Assembly (NCBI GenBank): GCA_001599755.1
Contig: BCHX01000009.1
Location: forward strand, 124,001-188,000
DNA: 64,000 nt
Direction of reading: 5' to 3'
Origin: Gliomastix tumulicola
Lineage: Eukaryota > Ascomycota > Sordariomycetes > Hypocreales > Bionectriaceae
The translations under genes were made by a program, and so were the position numbers. This document shows positions 22,838 to 32,864 of this stretch, piece after piece. The notes below the pieces were generated by a model. The model did no database searches and had not been told where the DNA came from. It was given only the letters and a program-made list of their open reading frames with translations. Within the stretch, counting starts at the first letter, position 1. Every line of letters begins with the position of its first letter.

Positions 22838-24283
22838 ATGGGAGATCCGCAGGCCTTCATCTCCCAGTCCGCAAGACTGCGCCGAGGATCACAGCCGGCA
22901 CCGAATGACGATAGGGAGAACGCATGGGCTTCTGGCTCTCAGCATGGCCACAACTCTCTCCACCAACATGGCTCAACCCTGAGCTTCATCCCGGACGACG
23001 TCGAAACCGAACCTTGCAATCCGCCCATCGCGGGCTCAACTCCGTTCACCAAGCCTCAAACCGACACTGGCCCCAAGCCCTATCAGCAAAGCACAAGACC
23101 TGGAGAGTATTTCTGCGCCGACTGCCAACTGGCGAAGAGGCAGCCGGACTACGCCAACCGCCTCAAGCGAATGCTGTACGAGACCCTTTGGTGCAACGGC
23201 TGCCGAACAAATCATTACCTCGCCTTATTTGATGTCTTGGACTGGTCTGATGACCCAGCGACAAGAGCTGAGAGAAAGTGCTTCCTTCACAAAGCTCGCT
23301 TCAGGCTCTGCCCACATGTCAGCATGACCCTAGCAGAGCTAGACGAGACAGATTGGAATTCATCGCATCACCCACGCAGGTATGATACCGTCTTCATCCG
23401 GTGTGAGCATCCTGATCACTGCCCACAGCGGAAGGAGGTACGTGGCACGATGCTTGGAGCCCCCTGGATAGAGATAAGCCCCCAAACGGGCAAGCCAGGC
23501 TTTGAAAGTCTCATCTATGGTGTCGCCTTGGACCCTTGGAAGTCCTCTGACCTGAGGAGCTGGGACCTGGGCGAGGATGACGGTGGCGTGAAGGCTTGGT
23601 CGAATCGCCTGGCCACCCACGATAAGGTCGACTTTGGAATGGAGGCGGAAGCAGCTTCACGGAGGGCGATCTGTGTCTCGGAGATTGTCAATCTTCTCGA
23701 ATCCTCCTCCTTCATGGCGTGTTCCCATCTGCGAAGGAACCCTAATCAACTACGTCAGAGAACCTCGCCTGGCCGCGTACACGACTTTGAATGCTCTCAA
23801 TGCAGTCTCTATATCGATATTGAAGACCCAGGCCAGAGAGCATGGCTTGATCCAATCTGCCTTAAGGGCTACTGGCATTCGAATTCCGAATCGGCTTCCA
23901 GCAGTCGAAGACAACGAAAAGCGCTCGAGATACTTGATCCGGATACCCATGGGACTTCCGATATCAGCACGAAACACATCATGTGGTGTGACGATTCTGC
24001 ATGCGCCACCACATTCGAGAGTATACGAGCTAGCCTCCTCCGAAACCATGCAGTCGATACTGAGTTCGGCCGTCGGTCGGTGTTCGAGATTATTGAACGG
24101 GGCTTTTTCCCATGCTTGGACTCGTTGTCTCGAGTCGAGGACTTGGATATTGCAACGTTATACAAGATTCAGTGGGTGTTGAGAGGGACTCAAATCTCCC
24201 CCGCAGAAGGACGTGATACGTTACTGAAACAGGCATTTGCACTTTACGGCTTCAAGCCTGTAAGCAACAAAATTGTTCGTTGA
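22838..24283 (+). CDS. Intronless Cys-rich protein, unknown function
   Basis: A 481-aa protein from an ATG in context GTCATGG. The first 85 residues are polar and disordered-looking. A cysteine/histidine cluster follows, with FCADCQ near residue 91 and WCNGCRTNH about 30 residues later. This is a CxxC...CxxC..H pattern often seen in uncharacterised fungal proteins related to F-box-type genes, and it probably binds zinc (inference). More cysteine pairs occur later (CEHPDHC near 190 and CSQC around residue 315). No F-box, signal peptide or membrane helix is visible. It stands alone between gene-poor stretches, so the context says nothing about its role. Confidence 0.72.
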   Translation: MGDPQAFISQSARLRRGSQPAPNDDRENAWASGSQHGHNSLHQHGSTLSFIPDDVETEPCNPPIAGSTPFTKPQTDTGPKPYQQSTRPGEYFCADCQLAKRQPDYANRLKRMLYETLWCNGCRTNHYLALFDVLDWSDDPATRAERKCFLHKARFRLCPHVSMTLAELDETDWNSSHHPRRYDTVFIRCEHPDHCPQRKEVRGTMLGAPWIEISPQTGKPGFESLIYGVALDPWKSSDLRSWDLGEDDGGVKAWSNRLATHDKVDFGMEAEAASRRAICVSEIVNLLESSSFMACSHLRRNPNQLRQRTSPGRVHDFECSQCSLYIDIEDPGQRAWLDPICLKGYWHSNSESASSSRRQRKALEILDPDTHGTSDISTKHIMWCDDSACATTFESIRASLLRNHAVDTEFGRRSVFEIIERGFFPCLDSLSRVEDLDIATLYKIQWVLRGTQISPAEGRDTLLKQAFALYGFKPVSNKIVR

Positions 24284-26554
24284 AGGAAGGAAACCTCAAC
24301 GTCAGGGCCGGGCCGGCTCTATACCTCATGAAGCTTTGAGAGAGATCATTTCATATAATTTGGGAATCAAGGACACCAGATGTCAAAATGTAGCAGTCAT
24401 GATAGGTAGACAAGTAGATCTCGTGGGTACCAGGCCTCGCACAGGCCTTGCTGCGGCATTGAACCGGTATCACAAGGTGTCCTGCAGAATAGTGGACAGA
24501 ACATGAAAATCAACAACTATCATCTCAGCCTTTATGAATGTTCGATGTCAGTATTCGAGAAGTTCGCATCAGATCTGATTCGACTCTGAGAGAAATAGGG
24601 TGCGCGCCATAAGACACATACAGCTCCTATGGGGACACTGCCGATTAATGCATGTGAGAGACTCTGTAGAATGGCTCATCACTCACACATGCCCATGTGA
24701 ATGATGTTGCTGGCCGAGGAGAAAAGAGCTGTAAGAACCCGATACACAACGTTTCTACGTCCATCCACTCAACATAGGAGCTCTGCCTGAACGGGCTTAG
24801 GCGAGGGGCAGATGAGTAGTAATTAGTCCCTGGCGGATATATCTGTCCTGGTGCATGACCTCCGAGGAAGTCGGCTCGTAGTCACTTGAATGTGGTGGCA
24901 TATGCGATATTATCGCACCAGGCAATGTTGGTGGGTGGCCACATCGGTGGAGGTACCATAACTATCGGGATCAAGAATTGCGAGGATGCGTGAAATTTGG
25001 TTTCCTGCGATGGGGTTCGTCATTAAGAAGCAGAGTCTCAGGCCAGGCCGTGCTCCTCTGTGTTGCAGCCGTTGCAGCCTTTGCAGTACATTGCTTTCTC
25101 AACACACTCTCGAGGAGATCGGTATATCTGGGTGATTCTTTCGCTCGCTGCCTGTCGGCGTGAAGTACTCTCCGGGATTTGTGCTCATCTGGTGAGGCTT
25201 GGTGCTGGCGGCGTCGGTTTCAGATTCGATACACGAGGGAGGTCAAGTTCGGAGGGGATGCGTCGGTAGTCTCGGATGATGTAGGCGCAGCGTTTTGGAG
25301 AAAAAATCGCCAGGGCTTGTTGCTTTGAAGCTGGAAGCTAGCAGTCCGTGTGACCTTCTCATCGCAGTGTTGTAGGCAGGGAGACGAGAGGTTGTGGATA
25401 TGCTATCCTTTGGACGCTGAGTCGTGAACGAGAAATATCGAGTCTGTGGTGCTCTTATTTGCGATGTGACGAGTAGAGTAGAGAAGGAGATTCTTTCAAG
25501 GGTGGAGAAGACACCGCCGGAAGTCTTTACTAGGCAGAAATAATGGTAACAAGAGCTTGAATCTTGCACCTACGCTAGCGGGTGGTCATTAGTTTGCTGA
25601 TCAACGAGGAGATCGCGCTTGCTTTCTAACGTATTTAGTGGTATCGTGCTGAGATTGTAGGTTTCATTCGAAATGTTGACTAAGGCGTTAGGAAAGGTCT
25701 GACTCCATTGCCGCGGTGTTCAGTCGCGGACTTTGGATGCGTGTTCGCCATAGTTCCTACGAACTTAGAGAGTGCACACGAGACTAGCTACGATAACTCA
25801 AGAAAGCTGCTCAGCCTTCATTCTGCGTTCTTCTCAGCAGAGCAGAACGAACCTAGTGGCGGTGCCCGTCGGGCCTTTAATTGTCAAGACAATATCTCCC
25901 CCATATCATCACTGGGATGTGAGGCCTCAGGGCAAGCTTGACGACTTAGAAGAGGACTACTGAAACACTTCCGTCCTCGGTGATCCCTAGCCAGGGAACC
26001 AGGGCGTTTCACGCTACGACGAACTAAAAAAACAGGAGCTTGGTGTCATTGTATCTCCAGAAGCTGTTCAGGGGCATCCTTGTCTATTGGGTCCGGCCGC
26101 CGGAAGGACAGCCCGTTTTCAGCAAAACGGAGCCTCGACGACCATCCCCCGAACCGGGTCGTAATTCCTCCGGCCCTTTTTCACGGCGGATGCCCTCCGA
26201 GGTTCCTCATTTTCCATTTCAACCCGAGAGAGACCCGGTTCCCTCCCCAATGAATTAAATACCCGACGCTCATTTGAGCACCTTCTTTCAGCGACGGACA
26301 CTCGGGAAACATGGAAGGACGCACCTCATCTCAGGGGTACGCATGCGTGCTCCGAGAATGTCGGCACGTCTGCCGGCCGCCGAGATGAGGGCGTCAGCGA
26401 GCGTGGAAGAGGTTGAAAAGGACACGATGCCCAACCCCCCGGATCGCTCTCATCCCCAGACACTTGTCCCCTCCCCCCTCCCCCCTCCCCCCAGGCCCCC
26501 ATCACTCACGGTCACGGAGACTGCCTAGACCACCCCTGAGTAGCTTCAGTCACC
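24284..26554. other. 2.3 kb gene-poor stretch
   Basis: No supported gene. The last 100 bases before the GH5 gene are C-rich (CCCTCCCC repeats at about 26470-26500), as common in fungal promoters. A minus-strand frame at 25243-25569 was considered and not accepted. Confidence 0.4.
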
Positions 26555-28363
26555 ATGAAGTCCGTCGCCAGCGCCGCCCTGCTGGCTCTTCTCGGGCACC
26601 GCTCGGCCGCCCGAGGCCAGTGCAACGGCACGTTCGACGACATCTCGGCGGCCGACTTCCTCGCCGCCGCCAACCCGACGTGGAACCTGGGCAACACGCT
26701 GGATGCCATCCCCGACGAGGGCTCCTGGAACAACCCACCCGTCGAGGCGTCCACGTTTGACGACATCGTCGCGGCCGGCTTCAAGGGCGTCCGCATCCCC
26801 GTCACGTACACGCACCACTTCCTCAGCGAGGCGCCCGACTACGAGGTCGACCCGGCCTGGCTGCAGCGCGTCTCCGACGTCATCGACTTTGCCCTGGAGC
26901 GCGACCTGTACGTCGTCACCAACGTCCACCACGACTCGTGGGAGTGGGCTGATGTGCGCACGGGCGATCTGGATGTCATCAAGGCCAAGTACCGCGCCCT
27001 GTGGGAGCAGATCGCCGCCAAGCTCGCGTGCAAGCCCGCACAGGTCGCGTTCGAGGACATCAACGAGCCTCCCGCGGATACGGCCGAGGACGGCGCCAGC
27101 GTGACGGCGCTGAGCCGCATCTTCCTCGACGTGCTCGCCGAGTCGGGCGACTGGAACGCCCGCCGCGTCGTCACCCTGTCCAACGGGAACAACGACCCCG
27201 TCAAGACGTCGCAGTGGTTCGAGCCCCCTCCCGCCGATACCACCACCAACCCGTGGGCTCTGCAGGTTCACTACTACGGCCCTTACGATTTCATCTTCTC
27301 CGCCTGGGGCAAGACGATCTGGGGCAGCGCCGACGACAGGGCCCAGCCCGAGACCGAGTTTGGCGTGGTCCGTGGCAACTTCACCGATGTGCCCATCTAC
27401 ATCGGCGAGTTTGACGCCAGCCCTATCAACACTGAGCCTGCCGCCCGCTGGAGGTGGTTCGACCACCTCGTCAAGATCGCCAACTCGATCGACGCTACGC
27501 TCGCCGTCTGGGACAACGGCCTTGACCACCTCGACCGCGATTCCGGCGAGTGGCGCGACCCGGCGACTCTCGAGATCCTCCAGGGTGTTGGGCAGAGCAT
27601 CGATCACTCCCTGCCGGACAGCACCGTCGACGGCTCTGCTACGGAGCAGTGGAGCTCGGCGTACGTCTACCACAAGGTTGGCGACGAGGTCGCTGACCAG
27701 GAGCTCCCGTACTCGTTCAACGGCAACACCGTCACCGCTATTACTACTTCTGATGGCGCTGAGCTCGCCGCTGGCGCCGACTACATCGTGGGCGATGCCT
27801 CCATCACCATCACGGCCGAGTTCCTCCTCTCCGTCATCGACGCGACGTCCCCGGCTGGCGTGTACGATGTTCTGACCGTCTCCTTCTCTGCTGGTGCTTC
27901 GCCCACCATCACCATTGTCCAGTGGGATGTTCCCACGCTCGGAGCCACCAGCGGCACTGCCACCTCGGGCTCGGACCACGTCATTCCCATTGAGTGGGCT
28001 GGTATTCCCAAGCTGGCGGCCGTGAAGCTCGTCGCGGAGGACGGCACGTTCTTGTTCGATGACTGGACCCAGTACCTTGGTCCTCTCCAGCAGGCCCGCG
28101 GCGTAAGTTCATGCTTCCATTTTTTTTTTTTTTTGTGCTCTTCCTTTCCGTCACCCTGCCTTGGAAAAAATCTACGTACTAACTAACTAACGTGACTACT
28201 ACTACAGACCCTCGACGGCCAGTGGAGATTCGAGGGCGACAACCTCATCCTCACCAGCGCCACCGCAAACCGCGTCATCGAGCTCGCCCAGCCCGCCACC
28301 GTCACCTTCGAGTTCTTCCCTCGTGTCGACGGCAACTCGGTCGAGTACGTGCTCAGCCCTTAG
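26555..28363 (+). CDS. Secreted GH5 endoglucanase with X2 and CBM46-like modules
   Basis: Retaining beta-glycosidase that cuts cellulose, xyloglucan or related beta-glucans outside the cell (family knowledge). Two exons (26555..28102 and 28208..28363) with a 105-nt intron at phase 0 give 567 aa. The signal peptide covers about residues 1-21. The catalytic domain has WNLGNTLDA, the acid/base Glu171 in DINEPP and the nucleophile Glu285 in IYIGEFDA, which best fits subfamily 4. A CBM_X2 module follows at about 368-450 (LPYSFNGNTV...GADY...FSAGASPT). The last 110 residues resemble the CBM46 module that follows X2 in bacterial Cel5B-type enzymes. The intron falls inside this last module and starts just before a T-tract. 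The bacterial-style architecture is unusual for a fungus. Confidence 0.9.
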
Positions 28364-28610
28364 ACGGTGAGCAGCGTGGAAGCGTTCCTTTGGGGTTTGA
28401 TCTCCGCGGTGAGGAGCTTCACGGCGGCATGCAAGAACACCAGTGTGCCACCCATTTTTGTGTCATATTTGCTTCATTTCATTTGCAAATATAGTGTGTC
28501 TGCCTGGGACAGCTCTTTGCGTTCTCAGGCAGGGTATATAGCATCCAAATCTGCCGTATATATATGATGCGTTGCTGAGCATTGTGTGAATTCTCCCGTG
28601 AACATAGTCG

Positions 28611-29043
28611 CTATTCCCCGGCCATCACATACCAGGCCTCGTCGTCGGGCCCGCGATCTATGCTCACTTTCTCCGATTCAACTGGTGGTGCGTGCTGGAT
28701 ATATGTTTCCATGCTCGAGCGCGCGTCGCGGTGCTGCGACAATGGCACATGGTCCATATACGCCTCATGCCACGTCTCCATCTCGAGGTCGGGGTCTGCG
28801 TCAGGGATTCAGCAATTGTTCGGCGTACTCGCCACACAAAAGCGAAGCTCACCAACGAAGCATATTTACACAGTCATCACCACATCAGCATCAACAGCGA
28901 CGGGCTGTGAAAGCGGACATACCTAGCCAATGTGTTCGGTAGTATCGGCAGCACCTCCACATCTGCCATGCCGACAGCAGGCAGGTGGGAAGTGCCGCCA
29001 CAATGCCAACCAAGGCGATGATGCTCTCAGAAGGTAATGGCAT
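28611..29043 (-). CDS. Small single-pass membrane protein, spliced
   Basis: A two-exon gene: 29043..28923, intron 28796..28922 (127 nt, GTATGT..GCAG, CTGA branch), then 28795..28611 ending in TAG. The phase is 1 and the product is 101 aa. The N-terminus MPLPSESIIALVGIVAALP opens one transmembrane helix (about 8-30), immediately followed by WRCCRYYR, a palmitoylation-like cysteine pair with arginines. The tail is acidic and polar, with no domain recognised. This layout, a short N-terminus, one helix, basic anchor and short tail, recurs in small lineage-specific fungal proteins of unknown role (general knowledge). It sits tail-to-tail with the GH5 gene, 250 bp away. The splice join and the clean frame on both sides are the main support. 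Confidence 0.66.
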
Positions 29044-29916
29044 AAGCAGGAGTGGATTCTGATGGCCCTGCGGGAGGTCGCTCCTTTGTCATCGGCGACC
29101 GGGTTTAAAAAGATGGCATAAAGCAGAAGAAGGATGGGATTCTACTGTCCATGCAGGATGGAGCAGCGACAGCGCGGATTCATAAATACATGCTGTTGTC
29201 GTTGCTGTTGCTGTTGCTCCGCCCGTCAGTCTGCCATCTGGGATTGTGTGTGACCTTGCCTAACTAACTGGGAGATGACTTGGAGCTGGATGGAGGTTGG
29301 CAGTCAGCCCTTTCTTTAAAATGCAAGGCAACCATGACGCCACCTGCTCGGTATCTTGCGGGCTTATATCGTCCGATTGGAGGTGGAAGATGAGCCGATA
29401 TTGGACTGCCCAGGTCGGGCGAACCAAGGGCACCGTCACGGGAGACAGCAGCTTGCGTCACCGCCGCTGGGCAGCTGAATCCTGGAAGCACAGTGAGACC
29501 ACGTTCAGCAGCTCTGTTTCTCGGCGGTAAGATACCTCAAATCCGACTACAGCGCACTTCCCCCGCGGCTTACGAAACACCCCGCTTGCCCTCCCCCCCG
29601 TGACACATTCAGGGATTCTTCTGGCACTGACCACACCTTTCCCTGACGGCTGTGTCCTGTGATCCGGAGACTCGACTCATCAGGAGTCGGACATCCACTG
29701 ATTCGAGTAAATCCCACAGGTATCAGTTGCGGGCCCTTGTATTGCCGTCAACCTGATGCCCCAGCTACGAGAGCAGGGCTACCCCCTGGCTGGCTTCCGG
29801 AAGATATTCCTTAAATGTCAGAAGTTATGGAGGTCTTGTCTACAATATGATTACATGCCTGCTTGAGGGGAGATAGGCTGTTCCGACCAGCCATCAAATC
29901 CAACACCGCTCCTCCA
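29044..29916. other. Intergenic, no gene seen
   Basis: Holds the promoter of the small membrane protein gene, with a GTTGCTGTT microsatellite-like run near 29190-29218, and the 3' flank of the monooxygenase. No gene accepted. Confidence 0.45.
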
Positions 29917-31203
29917 TCAATCCTGCCCTCTGCCGGCCCCAACTTCATAATTCTCAAGGCTGTACTTCTCCCCACTGGTAAACGCGCTTGTAAAGTACTT
30001 CTGCATAAAATTCAGTATGCCAGACCAACAGACGAGCGAGAAGAGGGTGTTCCGCAGCCAGATACCCAGCCTCGTCTGCGGCGCCATCGCCGACAGGATG
30101 AACGGCGACATCTGCTGCAGGTCGTCGATGATGGGCCGCATCCGCGTCTCGTACGCTCTCAAACCTGCTGCCAGATTTCCCGGATGTCTTGAGACTTCAC
30201 CGGCGAGGATATAGGCGCCAGCCAGGGCCAGGCTCGTGCCTGTTCCCGTCGGACCGGGGGCGTATCCTGCATCGCCGACGAGGACGACGCGATTCCTGTA
30301 AAGACCTGGCGGTTTGACTTGGACGATCTCGGTGGTGTAGAAGTCATCGGCTTTGAGCATGTGCTCGACAGCGTCTCTGGATCTCCATCCGGCATCGCGA
30401 TAGTGATCAGCGAGGAAGGACTTGGCTGCATCGTCGCCGCGGCTGACAGCCTCCCGGTACTTGAGCACGTCGGGACTGTTGGCGCTCGAGGTCACGCCCA
30501 TGAAGCAGATCAGGCTGGAGGTCGAAGACGTCGGCCCAATGGCGATAAATTTACCACCCGGAGCAGTGAAGGCCTCGCCGATCCCGTCCCTCTCGAAGCC
30601 CCCCCGCGGCGCAGTGAAATACGCCGCCCAGCATCCCGTCGGCTGGACGTGATCGCGCACTCCGCAGCCAAACGCCATCGCCCGCGTCCTGGAATGCGCA
30701 CTATCACACGCAACGACCAGATCAAACTCGGCCGTCGGCGATCCCCCCAGAAACTCGACCCTCACCGGCCCGTCCTCTCCTCCTCCTCCCTCATACGTCA
30801 TCGACGCGATCTGCTCGCCAAACACGTACCGGACATTCTCCTCGTCCTTGGTCATGTCCACCAGGATCCGCGACAGATCGCCCCGGAGGATCTCGTACTC
30901 GGACACGAGCGACTGCTGATCCGGGTTCCCCGTCGGCCGGATCGTCCCGTACGGCGAGCCGTCATGACCGACGAAGCTGATGCCCTCGATCTGTGCCTTG
31001 TGCGCCTGCACTGCGGCCTCCATGCCCGGCATCCGGCGCATCGTCGCGACGCCGACGTTGCGTATGTCGATGTTCTGTCCGCCGCGGCGCAGGGACGGGA
31101 AGCGCTCGATGACGGTGACGGAGGCGCCTGCTTTGGCGAACCAGTAGGCTGCTGTTGGTCCTGCGATGGACGCGCCGACGATGAGGACGCGGAGCCTCGA
31201 CAT
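29917..31203 (-). CDS. Class A FAD-dependent monooxygenase
   Basis: An intronless 428-aa flavoprotein of the PHBH/TetX-like superfamily, which uses NAD(P)H and O2 to hydroxylate aromatic or polyketide-type substrates (family knowledge). The N-terminal Rossmann motif VLIVGASIAGPTAAYW (about 6-21) binds the ADP part of FAD and ends in the acidic VIER. A D...HSRTR segment lies near residue 165. VVLVGDAGYAPGPTGTGTS (about 312-330) is the conserved GD motif for the FAD ribityl chain. The start codon is the ATG at 31203, just after a T-rich leader. The C-terminal region has hydrophobic segments but no clear anchor. The next gene upstream, an APH-like kinase, is on the same strand 0.4 kb away. It could supply hydroxylated aromatics to the dioxygenase at 37 kb, but that is speculation. 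Confidence 0.9.
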   Translation of the reverse strand: MSRLRVLIVGASIAGPTAAYWFAKAGASVTVIERFPSLRRGGQNIDIRNVGVATMRRMPGMEAAVQAHKAQIEGISFVGHDGSPYGTIRPTGNPDQQSLVSEYEILRGDLSRILVDMTKDEENVRYVFGEQIASMTYEGGGGEDGPVRVEFLGGSPTAEFDLVVACDSAHSRTRAMAFGCGVRDHVQPTGCWAAYFTAPRGGFERDGIGEAFTAPGGKFIAIGPTSSTSSLICFMGVTSSANSPDVLKYREAVSRGDDAAKSFLADHYRDAGWRSRDAVEHMLKADDFYTTEIVQVKPPGLYRNRVVLVGDAGYAPGPTGTGTSLALAGAYILAGEVSRHPGNLAAGLRAYETRMRPIIDDLQQMSPFILSAMAPQTRLGIWLRNTLFSLVCWSGILNFMQKYFTSAFTSGEKYSLENYEVGAGRGQD

Positions 31204-31602
31204 TGCTGATGGTGTTTTTTTTTTGTTTTTTTTTTGTCTTTGAAGTTATTGACGGGAGATAGCGAGTGCCAAGTGAGAGTCGATTTGCCAGAATCAAGGC
31301 TTTTATACAATGTGCTGCTTTGGTGTGAGTCAGCGGTGATTGGTTAGTGACAGCTATCGCGTGCCGTCTGATCCGATCTAGTCACCAACTCGGACTATTC
31401 GGTCTTTTATAGATATACCGGGCCGGCACCGATGATTTTTGGTGAAATTATTGATGGAAAGTGCTACTACAACTTTACCGGTGCAGTATTATTGAAGGAA
31501 GAGGGCTTTGTTTATGATTACATGACAGAAGGCGCTATGAAAAAAATGGTTGTAAGCCAGCGTTATTGGTCCCATTATTGGGCGGACGGCAAATCTTGCT
31601 GT
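31204..31602. other. Monooxygenase promoter
   Basis: Contains two long T-runs directly before the monooxygenase ATG (31213-31240) and the 3' flank of the kinase gene. No gene accepted. Confidence 0.45.
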
Positions 31603-32352
31603 CTAGAACATTTCGATATCCATATCTGCTTCAGTTTCTGGTTCATACTCCTTCATGATCTGCTTCAGGATGTCAAGCCACCACGGCTGAGGCCGAGAAC
31701 CAAACAAGGCCTTCCTGTATTCCCACCACTCAGGCCAGAAGCCTGCCATTTCCCAGTCCACGATCCCGGTGACGGAGCCTGTTGCAGGATCGAGAAGAAT
31801 ATTCTCCCACGAGATATCCGCGTGCGCAAATACTATAACATGGTGATCGGGGAGCATGTTGCGGTATTTAGCCTCCCATTCAGGCCGTGGGCATTTCTTG
31901 ATAGGCTCCACGAGGAAGTCGTGAAATTTGTCAATAGACGCGAAAGGACCACATGTAGACCTATTATCCAGTCGATGGTCATAGGCGGGCCCTCCAGAAC
32001 AGGAACCAATCCAGCCGGATCCAGACGGGCGAAGCTGATGCAACTGGGATAGGTATGATCGAAGCTCAGAAATCGCTTGTCGCCTTGCTTCTTCCGTCAT
32101 CATCGGCCATGCCTCGTCTAGCTGCCGTCCAGGGACTCGTTCCATCACGATCCATCCCGGTTCACTGTCGCTCACGTCGAAGTGCGTGTCGAGAATCGAC
32201 GGGACGGGGATCGAGGTATGAAGTCGCACGTAGTTCATGGCTTCAACCTCTCTGCGAAGCCGGAATGAATCAGCCTCCTTACGGAAGGGTACTGAAAGCT
32301 TGCTAGCAAGTTCCGTTTCATCATGAGGCTCGTCGGTGCAAGTTGTAGCCAT
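31603..32352 (-). CDS. APH/choline-kinase-like phosphotransferase
   Basis: A 249-aa intronless protein of the aminoglycoside-phosphotransferase-like kinase superfamily, which in fungi is widespread with mostly unknown small-molecule substrates. Visible elements are EVEAMNYVRLHTSIPVPSIL (N-lobe, about 34-54), WIVMERVPG (hinge region), the catalytic loop HADISWENILLD with Asp and Asn, and IVDWEMAGFWPEWWEY (metal-binding Asp). The start is the first ATG; the frame runs further upstream but only from a GTG. The N-lobe is short and lacks an obvious glycine-rich loop and Lys strand, so either the gene has an unseen upstream exon or the protein is truncated. Confidence 0.82.
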   Translation of the reverse strand: MATTCTDEPHDETELASKLSVPFRKEADSFRLRREVEAMNYVRLHTSIPVPSILDTHFDVSDSEPGWIVMERVPGRQLDEAWPMMTEEARRQAISELRSYLSQLHQLRPSGSGWIGSCSGGPAYDHRLDNRSTCGPFASIDKFHDFLVEPIKKCPRPEWEAKYRNMLPDHHVIVFAHADISWENILLDPATGSVTGIVDWEMAGFWPEWWEYRKALFGSRPQPWWLDILKQIMKEYEPETEADMDIEMF

Positions 32353-32864
32353 TTTCTGACCGATAATGCGTGACGTGGATGAGTGAATTTCAGTGAGTGA
32401 GCGAGAATAACACACGCCTTTGGCCACTAAGAGGATGGGATTATTAAGTGGAGATAACGTAGCTGTAACTTGTGGAGTAATAATGGCATCCCCCCTGATT
32501 CTCTGATTCTGTCAGTCTGCCTTGCCGTTCCGATACTTTCCATCTTGTCCTCAGTTTGAGTCTTGTTCGCACTGTAAAATGTTCACTACAGTCAACCCCG
32601 AAGACTCGTTCCTTTTAATATTGTTGTGTTCTACCAGTTACAGCTCTACTCGTCCAGTTGTGAAGCCGCCATGTGAATGCACACGTTGGGCAATACCCAG
32701 AAGGCTTACAGATTGGCCAATATCAAGTCACGGAATACTAGGTAGACAGAGTCTATCGTCAACGCTATATAGCGTATGTACTAAATTTTGAACGAGAAGT
32801 AGATACAAACAAGCCTTGCACCTAGATCTAGTGCAACGATCACCTAACCTCCAGATATACAGGT
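32353..32864. other. Intergenic, no gene seen
   Basis: Kinase promoter and 3' flank of the xylanase gene. No supported gene. Confidence 0.45.

Noticed and set aside
25243..25569. Minus-strand frame with a mitochondrial-leader-like composition
   Set aside because: No downstream exon or conserved domain could be attached.
26546..27979. 477-codon frame antisense to the GH5 gene
   Set aside because: Mirror of a GC-rich coding sequence; the plus-strand frame has signal peptide, catalytic motifs and intron.
30319..31209. 296-codon frame antisense to the FAD monooxygenase
   Set aside because: Complement shadow of the real gene, with no motifs of its own.
31432..32052. 206-codon plus-strand frame overlapping the kinase 3' end
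   Set aside because: Mostly antisense to the kinase coding sequence and without family resemblance.
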